From positions 4,782 to 13,925 of the forward strand of contig WRNQ01000028.1 of the NCBI GenBank assembly GCA_009776565.1: DNA of 9,144 nucleotides. The letters are read 5' to 3'. The DNA comes from Synergistaceae bacterium. GTDB taxonomy: Bacteria; Synergistota; Synergistia; Synergistales; Aminobacteriaceae. The notes beneath the pieces were generated by a model that did no database searches, had not been told where the DNA came from, and saw only the letters and a list, made by a program, of their open reading frames with translations. Within the stretch, counting starts at the first letter, position 1, and the number at the start of each line of letters is the position of its first letter. Of the stretch, positions 1-6,807 are shown piece after piece. The position numbers and the translations under genes were made by a program.

Positions 1-281
1 AGACAATTATCATCAGTTATAACATGGAGCACCACGGCAAGTTCATGATACCCTTCGTTTGTTATCATGGCTGCTGCTGCTGTCGTTCCGCCTATAACGC
101 AGCAGCCAAGTTCACGGTTGATGGCGGATGAGAGCTCGCTAATATCCATCTCCGGCTGCCCGTGTAAAATTGCAAAAGTATTCTTGCATAAACTAAACTT
201 ATCTCTTATTTGGCTTGTAAGCTCTTCTGTTGCGGCTGCGATGTCATCCAGTTCATAGCTAATGGCGGTTGCAGATTTCAT
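1..281 (-). CDS. FIST N-terminal domain-like sensory protein (5' part, truncated by window edge)
   Basis: An open minus-strand frame runs from an ATG at 281-279 through the window edge, giving 93 codons without a stop. A purine-rich Shine-Dalgarno sequence (AAGGGGG on the minus strand, about 8 bases before the ATG) supports the start. The translation begins MKSATAISYELDDIAAATEE. It continues with a hydrophobic strand (FAILHGQPEMD, about residues 36-46), a helix, and then GCCVIGGTTAAAA (about 59-71), followed by a second strand (ELAVVLHVI). This order (strand, 'sp..d..ell', 'viGgTTAge', 'GY..valll') is how FIST N domains read. FIST domains are ligand-sensing modules of signal-transduction proteins, proposed to bind small molecules such as amino acids. 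Only the first part of the domain is visible, so the output domain is unknown. The gene diverges from the redox operon. The family call rests on pattern recognition alone. Confidence 0.6.
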   Translation of the reverse strand, partial: MKSATAISYELDDIAAATEELTSQIRDKFSLCKNTFAILHGQPEMDISELSSAINRELGCCVIGGTTAAAAMITNEGYHELAVVLHVITDDNC

Positions 282-632
282 TATGTTTTCCCCCTTCTTT
301 ATCATACCATGTTGTGTAAAACAGGTTTGGGACGACCTCCCGGACGCCCATATTTTATGACTTCCGCTTCTATGGAGCGAAAACCAATTCAGTGGCGGTA
401 CTCATTCTGAGTATATTTGGCGCAACATGGATTGCGTCAAACGAATTGAACTATATGTATATCGGATAATATGTTTCTGGTATTCACCAAGGCAGTATTT
501 AATATATGAATTTCATAAACGAAATTGATATATAATAATATTCTGTTAGTAATTTTGAATTGCGTTTAATATATCCGATTTCCTACCGACAAAAAAATGA
601 TAAATTTCCTGTCAAAATAAAGAGGTGGCAAT
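282..632. other. Divergent intergenic region between the FIST-like gene and the redox operon
   Basis: These 351 bases hold no convincing protein gene. The left third (about 325-420) is GC-richer, and the right two thirds are very AT-rich. A small hairpin (CGCAA at 421-425, TTGCG at 432-436) and a long imperfect inverted repeat (502-533) are visible. The octamer ATCGGATA at 461-468 recurs inverted as TATCCGAT at 572-579. Promoters for both directions are expected here, but no -35/-10 pair is close to consensus. TATAAT at 531-536 is the best -10 for the rightward operon and lacks a good -35. Confidence 0.5.
502..533. promoter_or_regulatory. Imperfect inverted repeat, candidate operator upstream of the redox operon
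   Basis: The left arm ATATATGAATTTC (502-514) and right arm GAAATTGATATAT (521-533) are reverse complements at 12 of 13 positions, separated by ATAAAC. The right arm overlaps a TATAAT hexamer at 531-536 that could be the -10 element of the rightward promoter. The repeat lies about 100 bases before the TTG start at 633. Its placement and two-fold symmetry fit a binding site for a dimeric regulator. AT-rich DNA yields such repeats by chance more often than balanced DNA does, and no regulator is known from the window. Confidence 0.4.
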
Positions 633-2906
633 TTGCGTATAAAATGCTTTTTCATGTGTTTTCTTTTTTTACTTTGTAATATTTCAAATTCCTGGGCTTC
701 CGTTCATGATTACGATGTGGTTGTAGCGGGCGGCGGAACTGGAGGAATTATGGCGGCTATACAGGCGGCGCGGGACGGCGCCCGTGTTGCCGTATTTGAA
801 CCTTCGTCCTGGATCGGCGGACAAATGACAGCCGCAGGCGTATCAACTATGGATGATTTGAGCAGACAGAAAAGCGGGCTTTACCTTGACTTTATTTCGC
901 GAGTGAATAAATATTATGAAGATATGGGTAAGTCTACGGGTACTTGTTATTGGGATTCGCGTTCGGTTGCTTTTGAACCAAGTGTTGGGGAGAAAATACT
1001 TTATGAGATGATAAACGAAGTTCGCGCTCCCATAAAGAGGACGGGAAAACGCGTGGGAGAAAAAGAAAGCGGACGCGTACTTGATGTATTTCTGAACTCT
1101 TCGGTAGTCGAAGTGTTTCGCAAAGACAAAAAAATAACGGGCGTTAAATCTATTGTAAGAAAAAAATCGGGCATGAGGAAATTTTATGATCAACAGGAAA
1201 TGCAAGTTTCGTGCAAGGTACTTATAGACGCGACTGAGTACGGCGATGTGATACCGCTTGCTATGCTGCCTTATCGCGCGGGTAATTCATACTCTCCATT
1301 TATAAAGCTTGACGAATCAAAAATTCAGGATATAACCTGGACAGCGGTCATAAAATATTATCCCGGAGGAGCACCAAGAGATTTGATAGCTTACACCCCG
1401 TTATGGGGTTATGAAGAGGCAAAGCATAATTTTGAAAGTTACGTAACAGTCGATGGTAACGACTTTAAAGGAGTATTCCCGGTTGAAATGCCCGTTAACT
1501 TCGTAAGCCATAACGCATACCGCGCAATCCCTGATTCTTCAAGATACTACAGCTATGACGGCAATAGGCATAACTGGTCTTATATATCAAAAACCGGGGT
1601 AAACTGGGGTAACGATTATCCCGGGAAGCCGGGATGGAACAGCGGGAGAGCCGGACTGCCGGTGAGGTATCTGGAAGATTTGGATTTTCGTAAAAAAATG
1701 AATAAAGAAGCGTTTTTCAAAACACTCCACTTTATTTATTACATGCAGAACGAACTTGGCGATGCCGGCAGATATTGGTCAATAGCGGATGATGAATACT
1801 ATAACGAGGACATTCCCCCCGAAATCTTAAATGAGATTCCCATGGATTGGCTTGAGATAGCTAAGAGGATGCCCGTTATCCCATATGTGAGAGAGTCAAG
1901 GAGAATAATCGGGGAGCGCACTCTCACATCATCTGAGCTTTTAAAGAATTCTCTCAGCTACCGCGACGGAGAGACAGGCTTTGAGTTTCCGAACGCTGTA
2001 GCTATAGGAGGATATACGCTTGACCTTCATCATGCTTCGGAGGACGGAGATCTTGAATGGGAGTTCGGAGAAACTAACAGTTCCATAGCCTCCAACAGAC
2101 CGCGGGGAGCTTTTCAAATTCCGCTTAATATTATGATCCCAAAGGGTGTCGACGGATTTCTTGCGATTGAAAAAAACATGTCGATGTCCAGGCTTGCTGC
2201 CGGAGCTATACGACTTCAGCCAATAAGCATGATGACCGGACAGGCTGCGGGCGCACTGGCGGCGCTTGCGACCAGCCTACAAATGGAACTTCGTGAAATA
2301 CCGGCGATAAAAGTTCAAACAAGGCTTGTAAATAATGGAGTTTTCATTTCATTATGTAAATACTCTGATGTTACGCCCGAAAATCCTTTTTTCGGAGCTG
2401 TTCAGATTTCAAACCTTTATGGCTTATTTCAGCCTCTGGACTATCCACACGCGCCTTCATACAACATCTCAGACCTTGACGACCCAAAGTTAGCTATGGC
2501 AATACTCAGAGGCGCCGATAAAGGGATATTTGGAATTGAAGAGATGATTTCCAACAAAGATGCTGAGGACTCCGTTAAGAGAGCTTTAAAGGCTTTATCT
2601 CTTGAATATAATGGAATAAAGCCAATCAAAAATCCCGGAAGGCTATCGTCAAGAGCTGATTTTGTAAGTTATCTGACTGAAAGCTTCAGATTGAAAGATT
2701 TGGAAGAAAAGTCAAACGTACAGTTTTACTCTGACGTTCCGCCTGAACACAGGGCATTTGATGCGGTCAGTATACTACAAAAAATTGGAGTTCTTGATTC
2801 TGCGAAAGGGGCGAAATTTCATCCCGCAAGACCCATAACCCGTGGCGAGGCGGTAGAACTGCTTGTCAAAGTTATGGATTTTGCTTCGTTGAAAAAAGGA
2901 AAATAG
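633..2906 (+). CDS. Secreted FAD-dependent oxidoreductase with SLH-like C-terminal repeats
   Basis: This 757-residue protein begins with a Sec signal peptide (MRIK, hydrophobic core about 5-15, likely cleavage after SWA at residue 22), so it should act outside the cytoplasm. A Rossmann FAD-binding fold follows: DYDVVVAGGGTGG with G33-x-G35-x-x-G38, and E56 at the end of strand 2 for the ribose. Family landmarks are V419-RESRRIIGE and, at 496-546, IPLNIMIPKGVDG leading into MMTGQAAGALAALA. They match the FAD_oxidored type (PF12831-like) of flavoproteins. The C-terminus carries degenerate S-layer-homology-like units: YSDVTPENP (from 577), the stretch at 611-634, and FYSDVPPEHRAFDAVSILQKIG through ITRGEAVELL (698-751). 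The start is TTG at 633, preceded by AGAGGTGG at 621-628. The only later Met inside the signal peptide (residue 8) would remove its basic n-region. The electron acceptor and substrate cannot be read from the sequence. It is first in an operon with the molybdoenzyme 4 bp downstream. Confidence 0.85.
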   Translation: MRIKCFFMCFLFLLCNISNSWASVHDYDVVVAGGGTGGIMAAIQAARDGARVAVFEPSSWIGGQMTAAGVSTMDDLSRQKSGLYLDFISRVNKYYEDMGKSTGTCYWDSRSVAFEPSVGEKILYEMINEVRAPIKRTGKRVGEKESGRVLDVFLNSSVVEVFRKDKKITGVKSIVRKKSGMRKFYDQQEMQVSCKVLIDATEYGDVIPLAMLPYRAGNSYSPFIKLDESKIQDITWTAVIKYYPGGAPRDLIAYTPLWGYEEAKHNFESYVTVDGNDFKGVFPVEMPVNFVSHNAYRAIPDSSRYYSYDGNRHNWSYISKTGVNWGNDYPGKPGWNSGRAGLPVRYLEDLDFRKKMNKEAFFKTLHFIYYMQNELGDAGRYWSIADDEYYNEDIPPEILNEIPMDWLEIAKRMPVIPYVRESRRIIGERTLTSSELLKNSLSYRDGETGFEFPNAVAIGGYTLDLHHASEDGDLEWEFGETNSSIASNRPRGAFQIPLNIMIPKGVDGFLAIEKNMSMSRLAAGAIRLQPISMMTGQAAGALAALATSLQMELREIPAIKVQTRLVNNGVFISLCKYSDVTPENPFFGAVQISNLYGLFQPLDYPHAPSYNISDLDDPKLAMAILRGADKGIFGIEEMISNKDAEDSVKRALKALSLEYNGIKPIKNPGRLSSRADFVSYLTESFRLKDLEEKSNVQFYSDVPPEHRAFDAVSILQKIGVLDSAKGAKFHPARPITRGEAVELLVKVMDFASLKKGK

Positions 2907-2910
2907 CGCC

Positions 2911-4848
2911 ATGAATGAAGGATGGAAAATTACCGCTTGCCCGCATGACTGTCCAGGCGGCTGCACGATGAAAGCCCGCTTTATTGACGGTAAAATAGAA
3001 ATCGAACCGGAACGTTCAAACCCATACACAAAATTTATATGCGCAAATGGATTGCGTTGGAGGCAAAGAGCTCTCTCTGCAAATCGCCTGAAGACTCCTG
3101 TTTTACGTACAGCCGCCGGTTGGAAAGAAATATGTTGGGAGGAAGCTTGGAGTATTTGGGCGCAAAAAATAGAGGAGAGCATATCAAAATATGGCCCCAC
3201 ATCGTTGATGTTTTACAAAGGCGCAGGTTCCTTGTATTTCTCAAAGTTGCTGATGAAGCTGATTTTTCATGAGTTGGGAGGCTATACCGGAATGAAAGGC
3301 TCCCTTTGTGGAAGTATCGGAATTGAAGGACTAAATACCTGTACCGGTAAAAATAAAGGTTTGACGGAATTATCGCCTTTTGTGCCTGTTGAACATTTTA
3401 AGAGGGCAAAAGCAGTAATGCTCTGGGGCAAGAATATATATGAAACGCATCCTCAGTTAATTCCTGTTCTAAACGATATGAGGAATAATGGGACAAAAAT
3501 AGCTGCGGTAGAAATAAGAGAATCACCCACTGTCAAACACGCTGATAAATACATTAAAATAGCTCCCGGAAGTGACTGGGCATTAACCGCATGGTTATGC
3601 CGCGCGCTTGTTGAGCGCAATCTCACTGCTCCAAACTGGCGAAAGCGGGTAGTGAATTCCGCCGATTTTGAAAAATTTATTCTTGCGCTTGACAGCGATA
3701 ATCTGATTGCCATATCGGGATTAAAACGTTTTCAAGCGGAAGATTTACTGACGTGGCTAATTTCAAATAAGCCGGTATGTCACCTTCCTTCACATGGATC
3801 TCAGCGATATTTACATGGCAACCTGCAATTCATGTGGATATTTGCCCTGGTTGTTTTGAGCGGCGCTTTTGACGACCCTGCGGCGGCGCTGTCATTTGGG
3901 AAGGAAGAACATTTACTTTTTCCCGAAAGCCGGATATTTAATAACGTAAAATCTCCGGAAGTGAGAGAATTGCCCGTCGGATGCTGGAGCAATTTCATTG
4001 GAAGGATTACGCCTCCAATAGAAGTGCTCATGATAGCCAATGCCAATCCTCTGCGTCAGTCTCCAGATATTGCGGGTACAAAATCCGCTATGTCAAAAAT
4101 TCCTTTTAAGGTTTGCAGCGACCTTTTTATGACGGATACTGCAAAAATCTGTGATCTGGTGCTGCCGGCGTCTTCTTTTCTGGAAGACGAGGATTGGATT
4201 GCCTCTTATTGGCACAGTTACCTGGTAAGAAGCGAGAAAGTGATACCGCGCTATGCGGATTCAAAGTCAGATGTGGAGATATACGCAGGACTTTCGGACG
4301 CCCTAAAGCTTAATATTGATTTAATTGGGGCGAAACGTCGGATGGACAAGTCGTTGCTGGAGGATAAAAGACTTCGTTGTGTCAGCGACCGGGTTTATTT
4401 ATGCAATGAACAAAGTTACTGGCTTTCTGATTCAATAGCGGAACTTCCTGTGTCCATACCTGAAAATGATACAAAAGAAACTCAAAGTGAAGTCCGGCTT
4501 ATTACGGTGCATTGCAGGAAATATATAAACGGGCAGAGCGATGAACCGCATGTCAAAACAACTACCCGGGATGATTTTGGTTTTTTGGGTGAAGATGATA
4601 TAATTCCTGAAATTTATCTTAACCCGGATAAAATGAGAAAATTAAATATAAAATTGGGGCGGAAGATAAGAGTTGTATCATCAAATAAAAACGTTGTCCA
4701 TATGAAAGTGAAGGAAGATTCTTCCATTTCAGAAGAATATGCTATTGCTTATCAGGGAGGAGAGAGTATTAATTTGCTTACAAATGCGTATGAAGCTCCC
4801 GGAGGGGGCGCCCCATACGCAGAGTGCTTTGTACGGATTGATTCTTAA
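2911..4848 (+). CDS. Molybdopterin-dependent oxidoreductase with N-terminal [4Fe-4S] site
   Basis: This 645-residue member of the DMSO-reductase/formate-dehydrogenase superfamily (Mo or W bis-MGD) opens with the [4Fe-4S] motif C10-x3-C14-x3-C18-x25-C44. The pterin-binding region follows. GSLCGSIG places Cys133 where the metal-ligating Cys/Sec/Ser normally sits. Later landmarks are NANPLRQSPD (about 375-385) and TDTAKICDLVLPASSFLEDED (about 407-427), typical of pterin dinucleotide binding. A C-terminal dinucleotide-binding barrel (about 520-640) ends in NAYEAPGGGAPYAEC. The 4Fe-4S motif starts at residue 10 and there is no twin-arginine signal, so the enzyme looks cytoplasmic, unlike its exported partner. 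The ATG lies 4 bp after the upstream stop, with AAGGA at 2896-2900 inside the upstream gene. Length is at the short end for the superfamily, but all domains appear present. The substrate is not identifiable; no dedicated electron-transfer subunit follows. Confidence 0.88.
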   Translation: MNEGWKITACPHDCPGGCTMKARFIDGKIEIEPERSNPYTKFICANGLRWRQRALSANRLKTPVLRTAAGWKEICWEEAWSIWAQKIEESISKYGPTSLMFYKGAGSLYFSKLLMKLIFHELGGYTGMKGSLCGSIGIEGLNTCTGKNKGLTELSPFVPVEHFKRAKAVMLWGKNIYETHPQLIPVLNDMRNNGTKIAAVEIRESPTVKHADKYIKIAPGSDWALTAWLCRALVERNLTAPNWRKRVVNSADFEKFILALDSDNLIAISGLKRFQAEDLLTWLISNKPVCHLPSHGSQRYLHGNLQFMWIFALVVLSGAFDDPAAALSFGKEEHLLFPESRIFNNVKSPEVRELPVGCWSNFIGRITPPIEVLMIANANPLRQSPDIAGTKSAMSKIPFKVCSDLFMTDTAKICDLVLPASSFLEDEDWIASYWHSYLVRSEKVIPRYADSKSDVEIYAGLSDALKLNIDLIGAKRRMDKSLLEDKRLRCVSDRVYLCNEQSYWLSDSIAELPVSIPENDTKETQSEVRLITVHCRKYINGQSDEPHVKTTTRDDFGFLGEDDIIPEIYLNPDKMRKLNIKLGRKIRVVSSNKNVVHMKVKEDSSISEEYAIAYQGGESINLLTNAYEAPGGGAPYAECFVRIDS

Positions 4849-4873
4849 CATGTTTTTTCATAAATGCTATAAT
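4845..4873 (+). promoter_or_regulatory. Sigma-70-type promoter of the tolC-like gene, overlapping the upstream stop codon
   Basis: TTAACA (4845-4850; 5 of 6 matches to TTGACA) is followed after exactly 17 bases by TATAAT (4868-4873). A TG at 4865-4866 makes it an extended -10 as well. The -35 box overlaps the TAA stop of the molybdopterin gene. Transcription would start near 4880, giving a 5' leader of about 50 bases before the TTG at 4932. It is the best promoter in the window. No hairpin terminator separates the two genes, so read-through from the redox operon is also possible. Confidence 0.75.
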
Positions 4874-4931
4874 TATGTATAAAAGTGTTAAAATAATATT
4901 TCTCTCATTTTAAAAAAGGAGTGTTTTTATA

Positions 4932-6524
4932 TTGAAAATATTTTATAGGCTCTTGTTGCCGGCTATTATAGTTATTCTTATGGCATCCGATGCTAATGCG
5001 GCTCAATCGGTTAATGTCGAACAATATCTTAATCTGGTACGCATTCAAAATCATTCGTTGCTTGCTGCTGCTAAGAACGTTGAAGCGGCTTATTATCAAG
5101 TACTGGCTTCAGTGGGCTATCAGCGGCTTCGTGCTGGCATAAATGTTAATGCTAACTACAACACAGTGCAACAATCAGCGGGAGGTAATACATATAACCC
5201 TGTCGGATACTCAATTACGCCAAGTATATCTCAGACGATAGACATAAGCGGAGTTTTTAAACTGAGCGAAAGGCAGTCGATATTAGGATATGAGTCTACA
5301 AGAGTAGCGTTTGATAACTCTATCAACAATATTCTTGCTTCGGCGGAAGACGCTTATTGGGGTGTCGTTATGGCGCGCGATAATGTTAATTTGCAGAGGG
5401 ATATTTTGCGTCAGAGACAGGAAAACCTTCGTGTAACTGAAGAAAAGTATAATCAACAGCTTGTTCCAAAGCTTGATGTGATAAGAGCTACATCTTCGGT
5501 TTCCGACGCTCAAAACTCAATAGTAAACGCAGAAGGAACTTTGCTCAACCGGCTTGCGGTTTTAAGAAATTATGCCGGAGGAGTATTTATTGAGCCAAGT
5601 GTAACAAATTTCTATGTCCCCGAGCTTTCTATCAGCGTTAACGATGCTGTAGCCATAGAGAACCACCCAAGCGTTAGGCAAAGAAGGATTTTACTGGCGC
5701 AATCCGAAGTACAAAAGCAAATAGCGCAAAAAGGTATGGCGCCGACATTGGGAGCTTCCGCAAATTGGAATTTGTTGTATGGAACTTCCGCCGGCAGCAG
5801 TATGGAAAGAGGAGATAATGTTTCTGTGGGATTATCTTTGAATATTCCTATATCTGACGGAAATCAAACAAAATATGAAACTTTCAGCAGGTCGGCTGCA
5901 ACGCTGGCGGCAATGGAAGATTTAATAGAATCGGAAGCTTCAGTCATACTAAATCTCACTGTTGCGCTTAATGACTGGTATATGGCGAAATCTCTTGAAG
6001 AAAACATGAAGCAGCAAGTTGAACGCTCGAATGAGGAGCTCAAAATAACCGAGCTCATGTATAACGAGGGAATGGGAAGCCAATTGGATCTTATAACTGC
6101 TCAAACTGATAACCAGGCCGTAAGGACTAATTACATCAATGCCGTAATGGGAATGTATTCCGCTATAGTAAGTCTGCGTCAAGCTATGGGAGATTATGCT
6201 CCGGCCGTTGAGGGGACATGGAAGGACGCGCTTGTAAAATATGGAGTAAAAAAAGGTGAAAAAAGCGTCGATAAAAACAATGATAATGTTGAAATACTTC
6301 CTCAAAATGAGGAAATATTTATAAATGTACGAGGAATTGACATCCCGCTCTCTTCTGCCATTGAATGGCTTAGGGGCGGAGCGGAACCTTCAGAACTGCA
6401 AGGATCAAGTTCGATCAATATGCCACTCAGTAAGAAAAATCCTGACGGAACCTATGAAGCCGTCAAATTTAATGGAGGAAAGGAAATTTCGTTAGAAGAA
6501 GCTCTTGACTGGCTGGATAAGTAA
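4932..6524 (+). CDS. TolC-family outer membrane channel protein with C-terminal extension
   Basis: This 530-residue exported protein has a Sec signal peptide (MKIFYRLLLPAIIVILMASD, cleavage near ANA at 21-23). It shows the duplicated outer-membrane-efflux-protein architecture. The first helical hairpin (about 135-215) includes RQENLRVTEEKYNQQLVPKLDVIRA. The second (about 335-430) includes ERSNEELKITELMYNEGMGSQLDLITAQ. TolC trimers form the outer-membrane duct of efflux pumps and type I secretion. The start is TTG at 4932, with AAGGAGTG at 4916-4923. From about residue 432 the protein runs roughly 100 residues beyond the usual OEP core. This tail holds a charged linker, a motif of about 42 residues (460-501) shared with the transglycosylase downstream, and a short terminal copy (517-530, ISLEEALDWLDK). 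No membrane-fusion protein or transporter is adjacent, so the exported substrate is unknown. Confidence 0.87.
   Translation: MKIFYRLLLPAIIVILMASDANAAQSVNVEQYLNLVRIQNHSLLAAAKNVEAAYYQVLASVGYQRLRAGINVNANYNTVQQSAGGNTYNPVGYSITPSISQTIDISGVFKLSERQSILGYESTRVAFDNSINNILASAEDAYWGVVMARDNVNLQRDILRQRQENLRVTEEKYNQQLVPKLDVIRATSSVSDAQNSIVNAEGTLLNRLAVLRNYAGGVFIEPSVTNFYVPELSISVNDAVAIENHPSVRQRRILLAQSEVQKQIAQKGMAPTLGASANWNLLYGTSAGSSMERGDNVSVGLSLNIPISDGNQTKYETFSRSAATLAAMEDLIESEASVILNLTVALNDWYMAKSLEENMKQQVERSNEELKITELMYNEGMGSQLDLITAQTDNQAVRTNYINAVMGMYSAIVSLRQAMGDYAPAVEGTWKDALVKYGVKKGEKSVDKNNDNVEILPQNEEIFINVRGIDIPLSSAIEWLRGGAEPSELQGSSSINMPLSKKNPDGTYEAVKFNGGKEISLEEALDWLDK
6309..6434 (+). repeat. Shared envelope motif, copy 1 (TolC-like protein, residues 460-501)
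   Basis: This segment encodes EEIFINVRGIDIPLSSAIEW followed by LRGGAEPSELQGSSSINMPLSKK. It aligns with residues 29-71 of the downstream transglycosylase (EDISISSSNKDVPLDLALEW, then LRGETELPKELDEIPITVPL). Shared features are E-x-I-x-I, D-[IV]-P-L, A-[IL]-E-W-L-R-G, E-L and [MV]-P-L-x-K. The similarity is at protein level; codons differ, so it is not a recent DNA duplication. I do not recognise the motif as a named domain. Confidence 0.7.
6480..6521 (+). repeat. Shared envelope motif, short copy 2 at the TolC-like C-terminus (residues 517-530)
   Basis: The last 14 codons encode KEISLEEALDWLDK. This repeats the core of copy 1 (DIPLSSAIEWLR) and of the transglycosylase copy (KDVPLDLALEWLR) in the pattern [DE]-[IV]-x-L-x-x-A-[IL]-[ED]-W-L. 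It sits at the very end of the protein. It is short enough that convergence on an amphipathic helix is possible. Confidence 0.5.
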
Positions 6525-6807
6525 TACAGCCAAAAGTATTAACTATTTAAAGCATAAATAAGTTTTATTACAGTTTGTTATTACTAAATTCTTTCTTTAT
6601 CCCGCGTGAATGATATTCATCGAAGGAATATAGTGAGCATGTATGTTTTTTTGTGCTTTTTTAAAAAATGCAAACTGCAAAAGCATGTGTCACGCAATAA
6701 CTTTTAGCGCAAGTAGAAGGACGCGCCTACTAATATGAAATGTTTTTGAGTTTTGCATTGGTTAATACTTTCAAATAATGAAACAAATTGAAAGTTGGTG
6801 TAACCAA
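6525..6807. other. AT-rich intergenic region between the tolC-like and transglycosylase genes
   Basis: These 283 bases carry no convincing gene. A short inverted repeat (TGAAT, 3-base loop, ATTCA, about 6607-6619) and oligo-T/oligo-A tracts near 6645-6668 are visible, but no GC stem followed by a T-run, so a terminator after the tolC-like gene is not evident. TTGCAT at 6753-6758 with AATAAT at 6774-6779 (15-base spacer) is a weak promoter candidate. It would place transcription start between the two possible ATG codons of the transglycosylase. Confidence 0.35.

Noticed and set aside
210..410. Plus-strand frame of 66 codons in the divergent intergenic region
   Set aside because: It overlaps the start of the FIST-like gene on the opposite strand and shows no ribosome site or recognisable protein features.
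843..1205. Minus-strand frame of 120 codons inside the flavoprotein gene
   Set aside because: Shadow of a well-supported gene with conserved FAD motifs; the translation is low-complexity in Phe, His and Arg.
6778..6807. Upstream ATG for the transglycosylase
   Set aside because: It adds ten residues before an otherwise canonical signal peptide and has no ribosome site; the ATG at 6808 fits better.
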